This document shows, in pieces, positions 44,769-52,817 of a stretch of DNA of 64,000 nucleotides. A model generated the notes under the pieces. It was not told the DNA's origin. It made no database searches and worked only from the letters and a program-made list of their open reading frames with translations. The first letter of the stretch is position 1. Each line of letters opens with the position of its first letter. A program made the translations under genes and the position numbers. Source of the DNA: Anaerolineales bacterium (GTDB lineage Bacteria > Chloroflexota > Anaerolineae > Anaerolineales > UBA11579); assembly GCA_021463845.1 (NCBI GenBank), contig JAJTXV010000001.1, forward strand, positions 372,001 to 436,000, given 5' to 3'.

Positions 44769-44775
44769 TTATTAC

Positions 44776-44791
44776 ATAGACGGCCGTCTAT
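44776..44791. promoter_or_regulatory. 16-bp perfect palindrome, probable operator
   Basis: ATAGACGGCCGTCTAT is placed at about +1 to +16 of the peptide gene transcript and just upstream of the divergent VOC gene. Its size and symmetry suit a dimeric repressor of the TetR or MarR type. The repressor is not identified; the nearest regulator gene is arsR at 44950. Confidence 0.6.
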
Positions 44792-44818
44792 TTATACCTC
44801 TTGTGAAAGGAGATGGCT

Positions 44819-44890
44819 ATGTTCACACCTGACGAGCAGTTGAGCGTACTCGAAAGCGGTTGTTGCTGCGGCGGCACGGGCTGCTGCTAG
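44819..44890 (+). CDS. 23-residue Cys-rich peptide, previously unannotated type
   Basis: Reads MFTPDEQLSVLE then SGCCCGGTGCC and TAG. Five of the last nine residues are Cys. AAAGGAG (44806-44812) is 6 bases before the ATG at 44819; an in-frame ATG at 44813 is too close to it. A consensus promoter, an operator palindrome upstream and a hairpin downstream frame it as a complete gene. The composition suggests a metal-binding micropeptide, or a RiPP precursor with an acidic leader and GG before the last Cys pair. The convergent neighbour encodes an ArsR repressor that also has a CCC run. No family is recognised. Confidence 0.6.
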   Translation: MFTPDEQLSVLESGCCCGGTGCC

Positions 44891-44892
44891 CT

Positions 44893-44951
44893 GCGTGGGC
44901 TGTTTCGCCCACGCCTTAAAACTGGCCGGCTGCATATGCAGCCGGCCAGTT
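44893..44951. terminator. Double hairpin between the peptide gene and arsR
   Basis: First stem GCGTGGGC/GCCCACGC (44893-44914), then a 32-bp perfect palindrome at 44920-44951 with arms AACTGGCCGGCTGCAT. On the minus strand the second is followed by TTTTAAGG and includes the arsR stop codon. It probably terminates both converging genes. Confidence 0.7.
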
Positions 44952-45264
44952 ACTTAAGCACTTCCAGTTGCTCGGCCGCCTTGCTTTCAGGCGCAAAGGT
45001 GCTGATCAGCTGGCCGCAGCACATCGCCACTTTCTCCTGGTTCAGGGTGTAGTAGGTGTTCTTGCCTTCCTCGCGCACCTGCACTAACTCCGCCTCGCGC
45101 AGCAGGGCCAGGTGATGAGACACGGTGGGTTGGCTCACCTTCACCGTTTTCACGATCTCGTTCACATTCTTCCACTCGCAGCAGCAGGTTTGCATGATCT
45201 GCTGGCGGGTAGGGTCGGCCAGCACTTTGGCAAAGGCTACGGGGTCCATGCTCTTGGCTTTCAT
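44950..45264 (-). CDS. ArsR-family winged-helix repressor with Cys clusters
   Basis: 104 residues. KVSQPTVSHHLALLREAELV is the recognition helix region and TYYTLNQEK the wing. Cysteines are placed as MQTCCCEWKNV in the region of the ArsR alpha3 metal site and AMCCGQLI near the C-terminus, so it is probably a metal or metalloid sensor. Its promoter (TTGACA, 17 bases, TAGACT, 45311-45283) contains the inverted repeat GCCT-TAT-AGGC at 45292-45302 in the spacer, a good autoregulatory operator. It converges on the Cys-rich peptide gene. Confidence 0.85.
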   Translation of the reverse strand: MKAKSMDPVAFAKVLADPTRQQIMQTCCCEWKNVNEIVKTVKVSQPTVSHHLALLREAELVQVREEGKNTYYTLNQEKVAMCCGQLISTFAPESKAAEQLEVLK

Positions 45265-45282
45265 ATTGACTGCTCTCTATGC

Positions 45283-45311
45283 AGTCTACTTGCCTTATAG
45301 GCGAATGTCAA
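45283..45311 (-). promoter_or_regulatory. arsR promoter with operator-like inverted repeat
   Basis: Minus strand TTGACA (45311-45306), 17-base spacer, TAGACT (45288-45283). The spacer holds GCCTTATAGGC (45292-45302), an 11-bp inverted repeat. The region also lies just upstream of the divergent phosphoesterase gene. Confidence 0.55.
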
Positions 45312-45330
45312 TTCTGTTAATATGTACCCC

Positions 45331-45957
45331 ATGCGCGTCCTTGCCCTCAGTGACCAGGTGCTGGATTTTGTATATTCTCCCAGCGTAGCCCAGCGTTTTA
45401 GCGATGTGGACATGGTCATAGGCTGTGGTGATCTGCCGTACTACTACCTGGAATTCCTGGTCGATACCCTCGACAAGCCAGTCTTCTTCGTGCGCGGCAA
45501 CCACGCCCCCAATGTCGAATACTCCCAAACCCAGGAGCGCGAGGCCCCCTGGGGCGCGATCGACCTGCACCGCCAGGTGGTGCACCACCAAGGCCTGATC
45601 CTAGCCGGCTTTGAGGGCAGTCTGCGCTACCGCCGCGGTCCCTTCATGTATACGCAAAGTGAGATGTGGCTGATGGTGCTCGGCATGCTGCCGCGCTTGC
45701 TCTACAACCGCCTTCGCTACGGCCGCGCCCTGGATGTGCTGGTTACGCATGCACCCGCCTGGGGCGTGAGTGACCGGGAGGATACGGCCCACCGCGGCTT
45801 CAAAGCCTTCCGTTGGTTGCTGCGAGTGTTCAAACCCAAATACCATCTGCACGGCCACATCCACCTGTATGACCGCAATGAGCCTGCCATCGTAGAGTTT
45901 GAGCATACCCAGGTCATCAATGCCTACGGCTACCAGGAGCTGGAGGTGGCCTCATGA
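45331..45957 (+). CDS. Calcineurin-like metallophosphoesterase, one metal ligand changed
   Basis: 208 residues. VIGCGDLPYYY (GD), FFVRGNHAPN (GNHx), VLVTHAPAWG and YHLHGHIHLYD (GHxH) are the metal-binding motifs of the family. The first motif, normally DxH, reads ALSDQVLDF, so the His is missing. The enzyme may bind one metal less strongly or use another residue. It overlaps the next gene by 4 bases (ATGA), so both are made together. ATG 45322 is an alternative start. Confidence 0.82.
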   Translation: MRVLALSDQVLDFVYSPSVAQRFSDVDMVIGCGDLPYYYLEFLVDTLDKPVFFVRGNHAPNVEYSQTQEREAPWGAIDLHRQVVHHQGLILAGFEGSLRYRRGPFMYTQSEMWLMVLGMLPRLLYNRLRYGRALDVLVTHAPAWGVSDREDTAHRGFKAFRWLLRVFKPKYHLHGHIHLYDRNEPAIVEFEHTQVINAYGYQELEVAS

Positions 45958-47666
45958 ACAACTATTCCTCAGCCATGAGTGACTTCAAGCGCGCCCGCGG
46001 CCGCGCCGCCTTGCGCCAGGCGCTGGCGCGCCTGGGCGGCAGCCGCGCCGATGACCTGCTGCGCTTCGATGATGTGCGCAAAATGCTGGGTGGCGCCAGC
46101 CAGCTGCCGCGCGGCCTGCACGAAATTCCGCTGGATGCCATCGTAGGCAGTGTGGGCCGCTACGAGGATTTCAACCGCCAGTTCCTGCCGCGCCAGGCCA
46201 GCCAAGGCGGCCGCTGGGCGCGGGTGCGCATGGCCATGGAGGGGCAGGGCCTGCCGCCCATTGAGGTCTACAAGATCGGCGAGATCTATTTTGTTATGGA
46301 TGGACACCACCGCGTTTCGGTCGCGCGTGAGGTTGGCGCAAGGACCATCGAGGCCTACGTCACCGAGATCCCGACGCGCGTCAGCATCTCGCCCGATGAT
46401 GACATCGAAGACCTCATTATCAAGACTGAGCTTCACAACTTCTTGCAAGATACCGGCCTGGGCGATACCCGACCGGATGTGGATTTCCGCGTCACCATCC
46501 CCGGCCGCATCAACGAACTGCGCGAGCACATTGCCGTGCACCGCTACTACATGGGAGAGCAGCAGGGCCATGAGGTCAGAGTGCACGATGCCGCCGCTCA
46601 CTGGGCTGACGAAGTCTATGTGCCCGCCCTGCAGGCCATCCGCCAGCTAGGCTTGCTGCGAGATTTTCCGCAACGCACCGAGGCGGATATGTACCTGTGG
46701 CTGATGAAGCACCGCTCCACGCTGGAGAAGGAACTGGGCTGGAATTTGGGCGTTGCCGAAGCCGCTGCCCATGCCTGGAACCGCCTGGAGGGCAGCCCAC
46801 GCCGCTTCAGTGCTCGCGTGCGCCGCTGGCTGGGCAGCTGGATCCCGATGGCGGCACCGCCGCTGCCCACAGCGTGGCGTTTGGAGCGCGAAGACCTGGA
46901 AGAGGACGAGACTCTGTTTCCGCGCCTGCTGGTGCCCCTAAGCGGCGAGGATGCCAGCTGGACCGCGCTGGATGTGGCCCTGCAGGTTGCCCAGCATGAG
47001 CGCAGTGAGCTGCGCGGTGTGCATGTGCAGCCCGTCGCCGGCGGGGATGAGCAGCAGCTACAAAGTTTGCGTCGCGAATTCGAGCGCCGCGTGGCCGCCG
47101 CTGGTCTGCAGGGCAGCCTGGTGGTGGAGCAGGGCAATATCCACCGCCGTGTGGAAGCCCGCAGCCACTGGAGCGATCTGGTGGTGCTGCACCTCAAGCA
47201 TCCGCCTGGCACCCGTCCACTGGAACGCCTGGTTTCCGGCCTGCGCGCTTTCCTGCAGCGCAGCCCGCGCCCGGTGCTGGTGGTGCCAGACAAGACCGAG
47301 CTCAAACATGCTCTGCTTGCCTACGATGGCAGCCGCAAGGCACGCCAAGCGCTGTACCTGGCCGCCTACCTGGTGCGCCGCTGGGGCATCCAGCTCACCG
47401 TGCTCACTTCGCTGGAGGCCAGCCTGCGCCCCACGCTGGCACAGACCGGCGCTAAGAACTACCTGCTGGCGCGTGGCGTCATCGCTGATTATGTGCAGCG
47501 CCGCGGCCGTGCCGCCCAGGCCATCCTGGACGTGGCCGCCGAGCGCGGCTGTGATTTCATATTGATGGGGGGCTATGCCCAGAGCGAATTCATGGAAGTG
47601 ATGCGCGGTAGCAACCTTGACGTTGTGTTGCGTGAATACCGCGGCGCGATCTGGATCTGCAATTAG
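45954..47666 (+). CDS. Fusion of a ParB/Srx-like domain with UspA-like domains
   Basis: 570 residues. Residues about 55-140 contain IPLDAIVGSVGRYEDF, then VYKIGEIYFVMDGHHRVSVAREVGA, the DGHHR core of ParB/sulfiredoxin-type nucleotide-binding domains. After a helical middle, residues about 310-570 form one or two UspA folds (LFPRLLVPLSGEDASWTALD; ALLAYDGSRKARQAL; FILMGGYAQSEFMEVMRGSN). ParB domains can bind CTP and UspA domains ATP, so the protein may sense nucleotides. It is co-translated with a phosphoesterase that could act on the same nucleotide. Function is unknown. Confidence 0.8.
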   Translation: MNNYSSAMSDFKRARGRAALRQALARLGGSRADDLLRFDDVRKMLGGASQLPRGLHEIPLDAIVGSVGRYEDFNRQFLPRQASQGGRWARVRMAMEGQGLPPIEVYKIGEIYFVMDGHHRVSVAREVGARTIEAYVTEIPTRVSISPDDDIEDLIIKTELHNFLQDTGLGDTRPDVDFRVTIPGRINELREHIAVHRYYMGEQQGHEVRVHDAAAHWADEVYVPALQAIRQLGLLRDFPQRTEADMYLWLMKHRSTLEKELGWNLGVAEAAAHAWNRLEGSPRRFSARVRRWLGSWIPMAAPPLPTAWRLEREDLEEDETLFPRLLVPLSGEDASWTALDVALQVAQHERSELRGVHVQPVAGGDEQQLQSLRREFERRVAAAGLQGSLVVEQGNIHRRVEARSHWSDLVVLHLKHPPGTRPLERLVSGLRAFLQRSPRPVLVVPDKTELKHALLAYDGSRKARQALYLAAYLVRRWGIQLTVLTSLEASLRPTLAQTGAKNYLLARGVIADYVQRRGRAAQAILDVAAERGCDFILMGGYAQSEFMEVMRGSNLDVVLREYRGAIWICN

Positions 47667-48094
47667 CGCGGCCAGCGCTGGCGCAGCGGCTCGTTCTCGG
47701 TGTACACGTTCATGAAGGCGAACTCCACGCTGAGCGCGAACAACACATAGCGGTCGGCGGGCGCGTAGCTGGCCGCCGCCAACGCACGGGCGCGCTCGGC
47801 CGGGTCGGTGACCAGGCGGCCGTGGCCGCGCACATAGAACTCGCCCTGGCCGCCGCTGGAATCGGCCACGCCGCAATGCAGGCTATAAGCGCTGCCGCGT
47901 TGCAAGTCTTTGCCCTTGGGGGATTTGGGCTCCATGAATAGATAGAGCTCGTCTGAAATGATCGGCGTCACGGGGTGGACGCGTGGCGTTCCCTCTGCGG
48001 ATGCGGTGGCGATGTATGCGACTGCCGCGCCCAGGCGGGTTGCGCCGAAGGCGGCCAGCTCCGGCGCATCGGCAGCAAAGTCAGCCCAGCGCAT
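47663..48094 (-). CDS. Pyridoxamine 5'-phosphate oxidase-fold protein
   Basis: 143 residues of the split-barrel FMN-binding fold. VAYIATASAEGTPRVHPVTPII and LYLFMEPKSPKGKDLQRG are typical of PPOX-like proteins that bind flavin, F420 or haem. RGHGRLVTDP is the later strand. The start ATG overlaps the stop of the aldo-keto reductase gene (ATGA) and its 3' end overlaps the convergent ParB-UspA gene by 4 bases. Substrate unknown. Confidence 0.8.
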   Translation of the reverse strand: MRWADFAADAPELAAFGATRLGAAVAYIATASAEGTPRVHPVTPIISDELYLFMEPKSPKGKDLQRGSAYSLHCGVADSSGGQGEFYVRGHGRLVTDPAERARALAAASYAPADRYVLFALSVEFAFMNVYTENEPLRQRWPR

Positions 48095-49017
48095 CAGCCC
48101 GAAAGAGCGTCCAGGCGCTCTACTTCTTCTTCGCTCAGGCTCCAGCTTAAGGCGCCGGCATTGAGCTCGGCCTGTTTGGCGTTCTTGGCGCCGGGGATGG
48201 CCAGCGTGCCCTTGGCCACGCACCAGTTCAGCGCCACTTGCGAGACAGGCTTGTCGCCGTGCAGGGTGGCGATGCGCTGCATCTCTGCCAGCAGCGGGGC
48301 CAGGCGGCCCAGCTTGCTGGCGCTGTTCAGCCACCGCGCCAGGTCACGCGGTGGCTGCTGCCGGCTGTATTTGCCAGTGAGCAGCCCCTGCGCCAGCGGA
48401 CTGTAAGCAATGACGGTGATCTTGTGATCCCTGCATAGCTGCAGCAGACCATTGCGCTCTGGGCCTCGTGCCAGCAGACTGTATGAGATCTGGTTGCTGG
48501 ACAGGCGCAGGCCGCGGCTTTCCAGCACCTTGATAACTTTCTCAACCTGGCGCGGCCCAAAATTGGATACGCCGATCTGCTTGATCAGGCCGGCTTCGAC
48601 CGCATCGGCCATGGCATGCAGCCAGGTGGCAAAGCTGCGCGGCGGGAAGGGCCAGTGGATCTGATAGAGCGGCAGGCTGGGCAGCCCCAAACGCCGCAGG
48701 CTGCCCGCCAGCGCCTTCGGCAGGCTGTTTCGCAGCAGGCGCCACGGGTAGGGGAAGAATTTGGAGGCTACGACATGCTCGTCTGGATTGGCGGCCGCGA
48801 AGCGGCCCAGCAGTTGCTCTGAGCGGCCGCTTCCGTAGACCTCGGCTGTATCGAAGAAAGTAACCCCGGCTTCCAGGCTGGCATCATAGGCGGCGCGCAG
48901 ATCTTCTTCGCCATAGTCACTGCCGTAGGACCAGAAGAGGGTGTCGCCCCAGGCCCAGGTGCCCATGCCGATCGGCGCAACTTTGGGGCCATCATGTCCG
49001 ATTTGGATCAGCTGCAT
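48094..49017 (-). CDS. Aldo/keto reductase
   Basis: 307 residues. FDTAEVYGSGRSEQLLG has the catalytic Asp and Tyr, VASKFFPYP the Lys, YQIHWPFPP the His, and IPGAKNAKQAELNAGAL the NADPH-binding C-terminal part. It reduces a carbonyl or oxidises an alcohol with NADP(H). The upstream part of the open frame is terminator sequence, so ATG 49017 is used. Translationally coupled to the PPOX-fold gene. Confidence 0.9.
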   Translation of the reverse strand: MQLIQIGHDGPKVAPIGMGTWAWGDTLFWSYGSDYGEEDLRAAYDASLEAGVTFFDTAEVYGSGRSEQLLGRFAAANPDEHVVASKFFPYPWRLLRNSLPKALAGSLRRLGLPSLPLYQIHWPFPPRSFATWLHAMADAVEAGLIKQIGVSNFGPRQVEKVIKVLESRGLRLSSNQISYSLLARGPERNGLLQLCRDHKITVIAYSPLAQGLLTGKYSRQQPPRDLARWLNSASKLGRLAPLLAEMQRIATLHGDKPVSQVALNWCVAKGTLAIPGAKNAKQAELNAGALSWSLSEEEVERLDALSG

Positions 49018-49061
49018 TGTTGGCGTCGCTCCGGCCTTAGTGTACTCGCGCAACGCAAAAA

Positions 49062-49092
49062 GAAAGAGCCCCGCTGCCAGCGGGGCTCTTTT
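49062..49092 (-). terminator. Rho-independent terminator after the EEP gene
   Basis: AAAGAGCCCCGC and GCGGGGCTCTTT around a 5-base loop; on the minus strand TTTCTTTTTGCG follows. Separates the EEP gene from the aldo-keto reductase gene. Confidence 0.9.
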
Positions 49093-49100
49093 CACTCTTG

Positions 49101-51023
49101 TTAGGGCAGCGTGATGGTTGCCGAAAGCGGCAAATGATCCGATGCTGTCGTCAGCGGAATGGCAAAGTCGCTAAAGCTGAGATCAGGCGAGATGAAGATG
49201 TAGTCGATCTGATGGTCGGCCGCGAAGGATGGATAGGTGAAGGTGTTGGCCAGCCCGCTTTCACGCGAGATGTCAATGAAGCCGCCGCCCAGCATCACTT
49301 CCAGGGCCAGCGAGTTCGGCAGGGAGTTGAGATCGCCCATCACGATGGTGGCCGGGCGGCCGGCGGCTGCATCCACCAGCACTGAAGCCTGCTGGGCGCG
49401 GATGTCGTCCTGGCCGGCTTTCTCGCTGAAGTGCGTGTCGATCAGGTGCAGGGTTTGCCCGTTCACGTCAAGCTCGGCGTAGAGGTAACCGCGCAGCAGA
49501 AGCACATCCTCAGGCGGCAGGGCGTTGTTGGTGTAGCTGATGATCGGCAGACGGGTCAGGATGGCATTGCCCCATTGGTGGTCTGCGGTGGGGCCCCAGA
49601 TGTACTGCATGTCAAGGCGCTGGGCCAGCCACTCCAGCATGTCCATACCGCCCCAGATCAGCCAGCCACGCGAGATCTCCTGCAGGCCGACCACATCGGC
49701 GCCACTTTCCTCGATCACGCGAGCCAGCGCTTCGGGGTCAACGCGGCCGTCAGTGTTGACCGCGTCGTGGATGTTGTAGTTGATCACGCGGATGGTGTTG
49801 GTATCCACCGGCTGAGCCGTGGGGCTCTTCCAGGTGAGGGCCAGCACCAGCGGGATCACCAACGCCGCGGCCGCCAGCGCAACGGTGGAGTAGATCGGCT
49901 TGAACTCCTTGGCTTTGTCAGCTTTGGCGCGCAGCGAGATCATTAGGAAGATAGTGACCAGCACCGCGGCCACAGGCAGCAGTGTGCCCGAGCGGATGCC
50001 AAAGTCAATGTCATACGACGCGTAGTAGATGAAGGTGAGCAGCACAAAGAAGATGTGCCCCAGGCCATTGAACAAAGTGCTGCGCAGCAAGCCTGGCTTG
50101 CCGGCCACCGCGCCCGCACCGGTGAAGATGAAGAAGCCCAGCGCCAGGCTGAAGACCTGGCCCAGCACAAGGAACAGCAGCGGCGCCAGCGGCTGGTTGA
50201 AAGCCAGCAGCACTTGCGCCAGCAACACAACGCCATACACCAGCACATTGAGCCAGGTGCGCTGCGGTGCAATCCTGGTGATGTGCCAGAAGCCGAATGC
50301 ATTGCCAAGCAGCAGGGCTGCGCCGGCGGCGGGCGTGCTCCAACCGCTCATGGAAGAGAACAGCGCTGTGTTCTGGAAGACCATCAGCTGCAGGAACAGC
50401 CACGGGCCAACCGCCAACAGGGCGGCTGAGCTGCCCCAGCTGCCATCGGTGGCGGGCGGCGCGTCGGCCACCAGCTTGCTCAGCGTCCACAGCTGCAGGG
50501 CCGCCAGCGCCACAACCAGCAGCAGGGCAAAGATGCCCGGCTGCCAGGGGAGATCGAGCGTGCGGAAGGCGATCTGCAGGCTGCTGTCGAGCACCAGACC
50601 AAACAGCCAGCCGAGGCCCAGGTGCTGCGGGATGTGCCCGCCTCGGGCGCGCGAGATGCCGACCGCCAACGGGATCCACATCAGGAACAGGGCCGTGGCC
50701 GCCGCCGAAAGGTACAGGTCCATCAGGGCGGTTTGCGACACCTGCTCCGCCAGACGCAGGGCCGCCAGGCCGCCCGCCGTCAGCCACAGCGTGCGGCGCG
50801 TGCCCAGCAGGCGGTTGAGCGGCCCCGCCAGGAAGGCCAGGGCGAACACGCCGACTGCGATCGGCGCCAGGCTGAGCGAGCTCATGCCGGTTGAGTCGCG
50901 CAGGTAGCCCACGAAGCCTACGAACAGCACGCGCAGCTCCTGCAGGCCAAAGGTTACTGTGATGGCGGCGAACAGCCAGCGCACCCAGTAGGATTTAAGG
51001 TCAGTACGAATGGTTGACAGCAT
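49101..51023 (-). CDS. Endonuclease/exonuclease/phosphatase (EEP) domain on a polytopic membrane domain
   Basis: 640 residues. The first 400 hold about twelve hydrophobic segments in an MFS-like layout, with GPLNRLLGTRRTLWLTAGG resembling motif A. The last 230 form an extracytoplasmic EEP domain: NYNIHDAVNTDGRVD, VVGLQEISRG (catalytic Glu), IDTHFSEKAGQDD, IVMGDLNSLPNS and the final ASDHLPLSATI (Asp-His). Such domains cleave phosphodiesters, for example in lipids or nucleic acids. plsY follows upstream in the operon, suggesting a lipid link. The ATG at 51023 has a GGGA ribosome site. Confidence 0.85.
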   Translation of the reverse strand: MLSTIRTDLKSYWVRWLFAAITVTFGLQELRVLFVGFVGYLRDSTGMSSLSLAPIAVGVFALAFLAGPLNRLLGTRRTLWLTAGGLAALRLAEQVSQTALMDLYLSAAATALFLMWIPLAVGISRARGGHIPQHLGLGWLFGLVLDSSLQIAFRTLDLPWQPGIFALLLVVALAALQLWTLSKLVADAPPATDGSWGSSAALLAVGPWLFLQLMVFQNTALFSSMSGWSTPAAGAALLLGNAFGFWHITRIAPQRTWLNVLVYGVVLLAQVLLAFNQPLAPLLFLVLGQVFSLALGFFIFTGAGAVAGKPGLLRSTLFNGLGHIFFVLLTFIYYASYDIDFGIRSGTLLPVAAVLVTIFLMISLRAKADKAKEFKPIYSTVALAAAALVIPLVLALTWKSPTAQPVDTNTIRVINYNIHDAVNTDGRVDPEALARVIEESGADVVGLQEISRGWLIWGGMDMLEWLAQRLDMQYIWGPTADHQWGNAILTRLPIISYTNNALPPEDVLLLRGYLYAELDVNGQTLHLIDTHFSEKAGQDDIRAQQASVLVDAAAGRPATIVMGDLNSLPNSLALEVMLGGGFIDISRESGLANTFTYPSFAADHQIDYIFISPDLSFSDFAIPLTTASDHLPLSATITLP

Positions 51024-51044
51024 AGTTTCCCTTTCCAAGCGTGG

Positions 51045-51689
51045 TTAGCGGGTTGTTGTTCTCTTTTTGGTTTTCTTGTACGCGGCGTTGGGGTCCTTGA
51101 AATATTTCTTGACCTCGCCGGGCTTGTTGAGTTTGGTGACGATCTCCGGCCAGGTGGCCAGCAATACGACCACGGCCACCGCCAGCACAAAGTATGTGAC
51201 TTCGATCGGCTGGCCGAAGACCTGCAGGCTGATCAGCATGGCCACGAAGCCGATGGCGGCGGTGAGGGTGATATTGCCCGTCAATCGTTGCACTGCCCAG
51301 CCGAGCGCGAACACGATGGCCAGCTCGGGCCAGGCGGCTACCCAGGCCACCGCGCCCATGGCGGTGGCCAAGCCTTTGCCGCCGCGGAAGCGCAGCCAGA
51401 TGGGCCAGTTGTGTCCGGCCACGGCAGCCGCGCCGGCCAGCAGCCACCATGGGTGGCTGCCTGCGATCGCTTGCCCGATGGCCATTGCGGCCAGCCCCTT
51501 GGAGAAATCGAGCACGCCGCCCAGCAAACCCCAGCCCAGGCCCAGATTGCGGGTCAGGTTGCGCGTGCCCACGTTGCGGCTGCCAACTTGCGCCAGGTCC
51601 AAACCACCAACCGCGCGGGCAATGATGTGCGCGAAGGGAATAGAGCCGAGTAGATAGCCGATGACTAATGCGAGAAGGAGTTGGGACAT
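51045..51689 (-). CDS. plsY: Glycerol-3-phosphate acyltransferase PlsY
   Basis: 214 residues with five or more membrane helices. The three cytosolic motifs are GSIPFAHIIARAVGGLDLAQVGSRNVGTRN (in part), AVAGHNWPIWLRFRGGKGLAT and a weaker third near ISLQVFG. PlsY transfers acyl groups from acyl-phosphate to glycerol 3-phosphate. A basic tail of about 25 residues (PNAAYKKTKKRTTTR) extends it. It starts 4 bases after the epimerase gene and ends 21 bases before the EEP gene, so all three are probably one operon. Confidence 0.93.
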   Translation of the reverse strand: MSQLLLALVIGYLLGSIPFAHIIARAVGGLDLAQVGSRNVGTRNLTRNLGLGWGLLGGVLDFSKGLAAMAIGQAIAGSHPWWLLAGAAAVAGHNWPIWLRFRGGKGLATAMGAVAWVAAWPELAIVFALGWAVQRLTGNITLTAAIGFVAMLISLQVFGQPIEVTYFVLAVAVVVLLATWPEIVTKLNKPGEVKKYFKDPNAAYKKTKKRTTTR

Positions 51690-51693
51690 TCGA

Positions 51694-52677
51694 TTACAGC
51701 TCGCCGTGCGTACCGAACCAGGCCAGCGAGTCACGCACGGTGTCAGCGAAGGGGCGGGCTTGCATGCCCAGTTCGCGCTCGGCCTTGGCCGTATTATAAG
51801 GCTGCCAGCGGCGCACACTGCGCAGATGGTTGGCGGGCAGGGGTATGGCGGGAATGCGGTCGCCCAGCCAGACGACCGGGTCTACCAGCCACAGCGGAAT
51901 AGCGAACCTTGGCGGCCGCCGCCCGGCGACCTGCGCAACGATGTTGAAGGCGTCCTTTACGGAGAGGTTGTGCCCGCCCAGAATGTAGCGTTCGCCCGGG
52001 CGGCCCTTGAGGGCGGCCTGGATGTGGGCGTCGGCCACATCGCGCACATCCACCACGTTGGCTTCGGCCGGCAGCCAGGCCACGAAGTAGCCCTTGGCGG
52101 CGAGGATCAGCAGGCTGCCCAGGGTCTTGTTCAGGTCACCGGGGCCAAAGACGGCGGTGGGGTTGGTCACCACCACCTCCAGCTGCGGCCCATTGGCGGC
52201 CAGGGCCAGCTGCTCCATCAGGATCTTGGTCTCGAAGTACGCGCTCTCAGGGAAATCGCCCAGCTGATATACATCCCGCTCGTCGGCCAGGCGGCCGGCG
52301 CCCGGCGGCAGGTTGGCAATACAGAACAGCGCCGAGGTATAGACCATGCGGCGCACCCCGGCCGCCTTGGCGGCGGACAGCACGGTGTCGATCTCGGCTT
52401 GGGCGGCGTCCAGGTGCTGCTGGCGGGTGCGCTGGCGCTCACGGCGCGGGTAGTAGGCCGCAGCGTGGAAGACCACATCTACGCCCCCCATCGCCTGCTG
52501 CAGACTGGCCGCGTCGTTCAGGTCGCCCTGCATCCATTCAACCGCTTCGCCATCTTCCAGATGGCCGGTGGACTGCGGGCTGCGGCGCAGGCCGCGCACC
52601 TGCCAGCCCTGCGCCAGGGCTGATTTGGCAATATGCCCGCCGATGAGACCAGTGGCGCCGGTGACCAGAACCTTCAT
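51694..52677 (-). CDS. NAD-dependent epimerase/dehydratase family protein (extended SDR)
   Basis: 327 residues. VLVTGATGLIGGHIAKSAL is the GxxGxxG NAD(P) site, VVFHAAAYYPR the second motif and SAYFETKILMEQ the catalytic YxxxK. LPAEANVVDVRDVADAHIQA is typical of the dihydroflavonol-4-reductase/hopanoid-associated (HpnA-like) branch. It probably reduces or epimerises a sugar or lipid-linked ketone. ATG 52677 is used, since the frame upstream covers the fluoride riboswitch on the other strand. Confidence 0.87.
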   Translation of the reverse strand: MKVLVTGATGLIGGHIAKSALAQGWQVRGLRRSPQSTGHLEDGEAVEWMQGDLNDAASLQQAMGGVDVVFHAAAYYPRRERQRTRQQHLDAAQAEIDTVLSAAKAAGVRRMVYTSALFCIANLPPGAGRLADERDVYQLGDFPESAYFETKILMEQLALAANGPQLEVVVTNPTAVFGPGDLNKTLGSLLILAAKGYFVAWLPAEANVVDVRDVADAHIQAALKGRPGERYILGGHNLSVKDAFNIVAQVAGRRPPRFAIPLWLVDPVVWLGDRIPAIPLPANHLRSVRRWQPYNTAKAERELGMQARPFADTVRDSLAWFGTHGEL

Positions 52678-52705
52678 GGGCTGGATTATAAGGGAGTAAG
52701 ATGTA

Positions 52706-52803
52706 CAAACTCGGCGATGGAGTTCGCCCCGCGGTTTGTGCCTGGCTGCTTGTCTGCCAGGCGCAAAGCGCACAACTGCCCAATGGCTGATGACTCCTAC
52801 AAT
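52706..52803 (+). promoter_or_regulatory. Fluoride riboswitch (crcB motif)
   Basis: The core GGCGATGGAGTTCGCC (52713-52728) followed by CGCGGTTTG and, after a variable hairpin (GCCTGGC...GCCAGGC), the 3' core GGCTGATGACTCCTAC (52785-52800) matches the fluoride aptamer. It ends 17 bases before the crcB start, with the ribosome site AAAGGAG just beyond the aptamer, so it probably controls translation or transcript completion in response to fluoride. Confidence 0.93.
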
Positions 52804-52817
52804 AAAGGAGCATAGCC

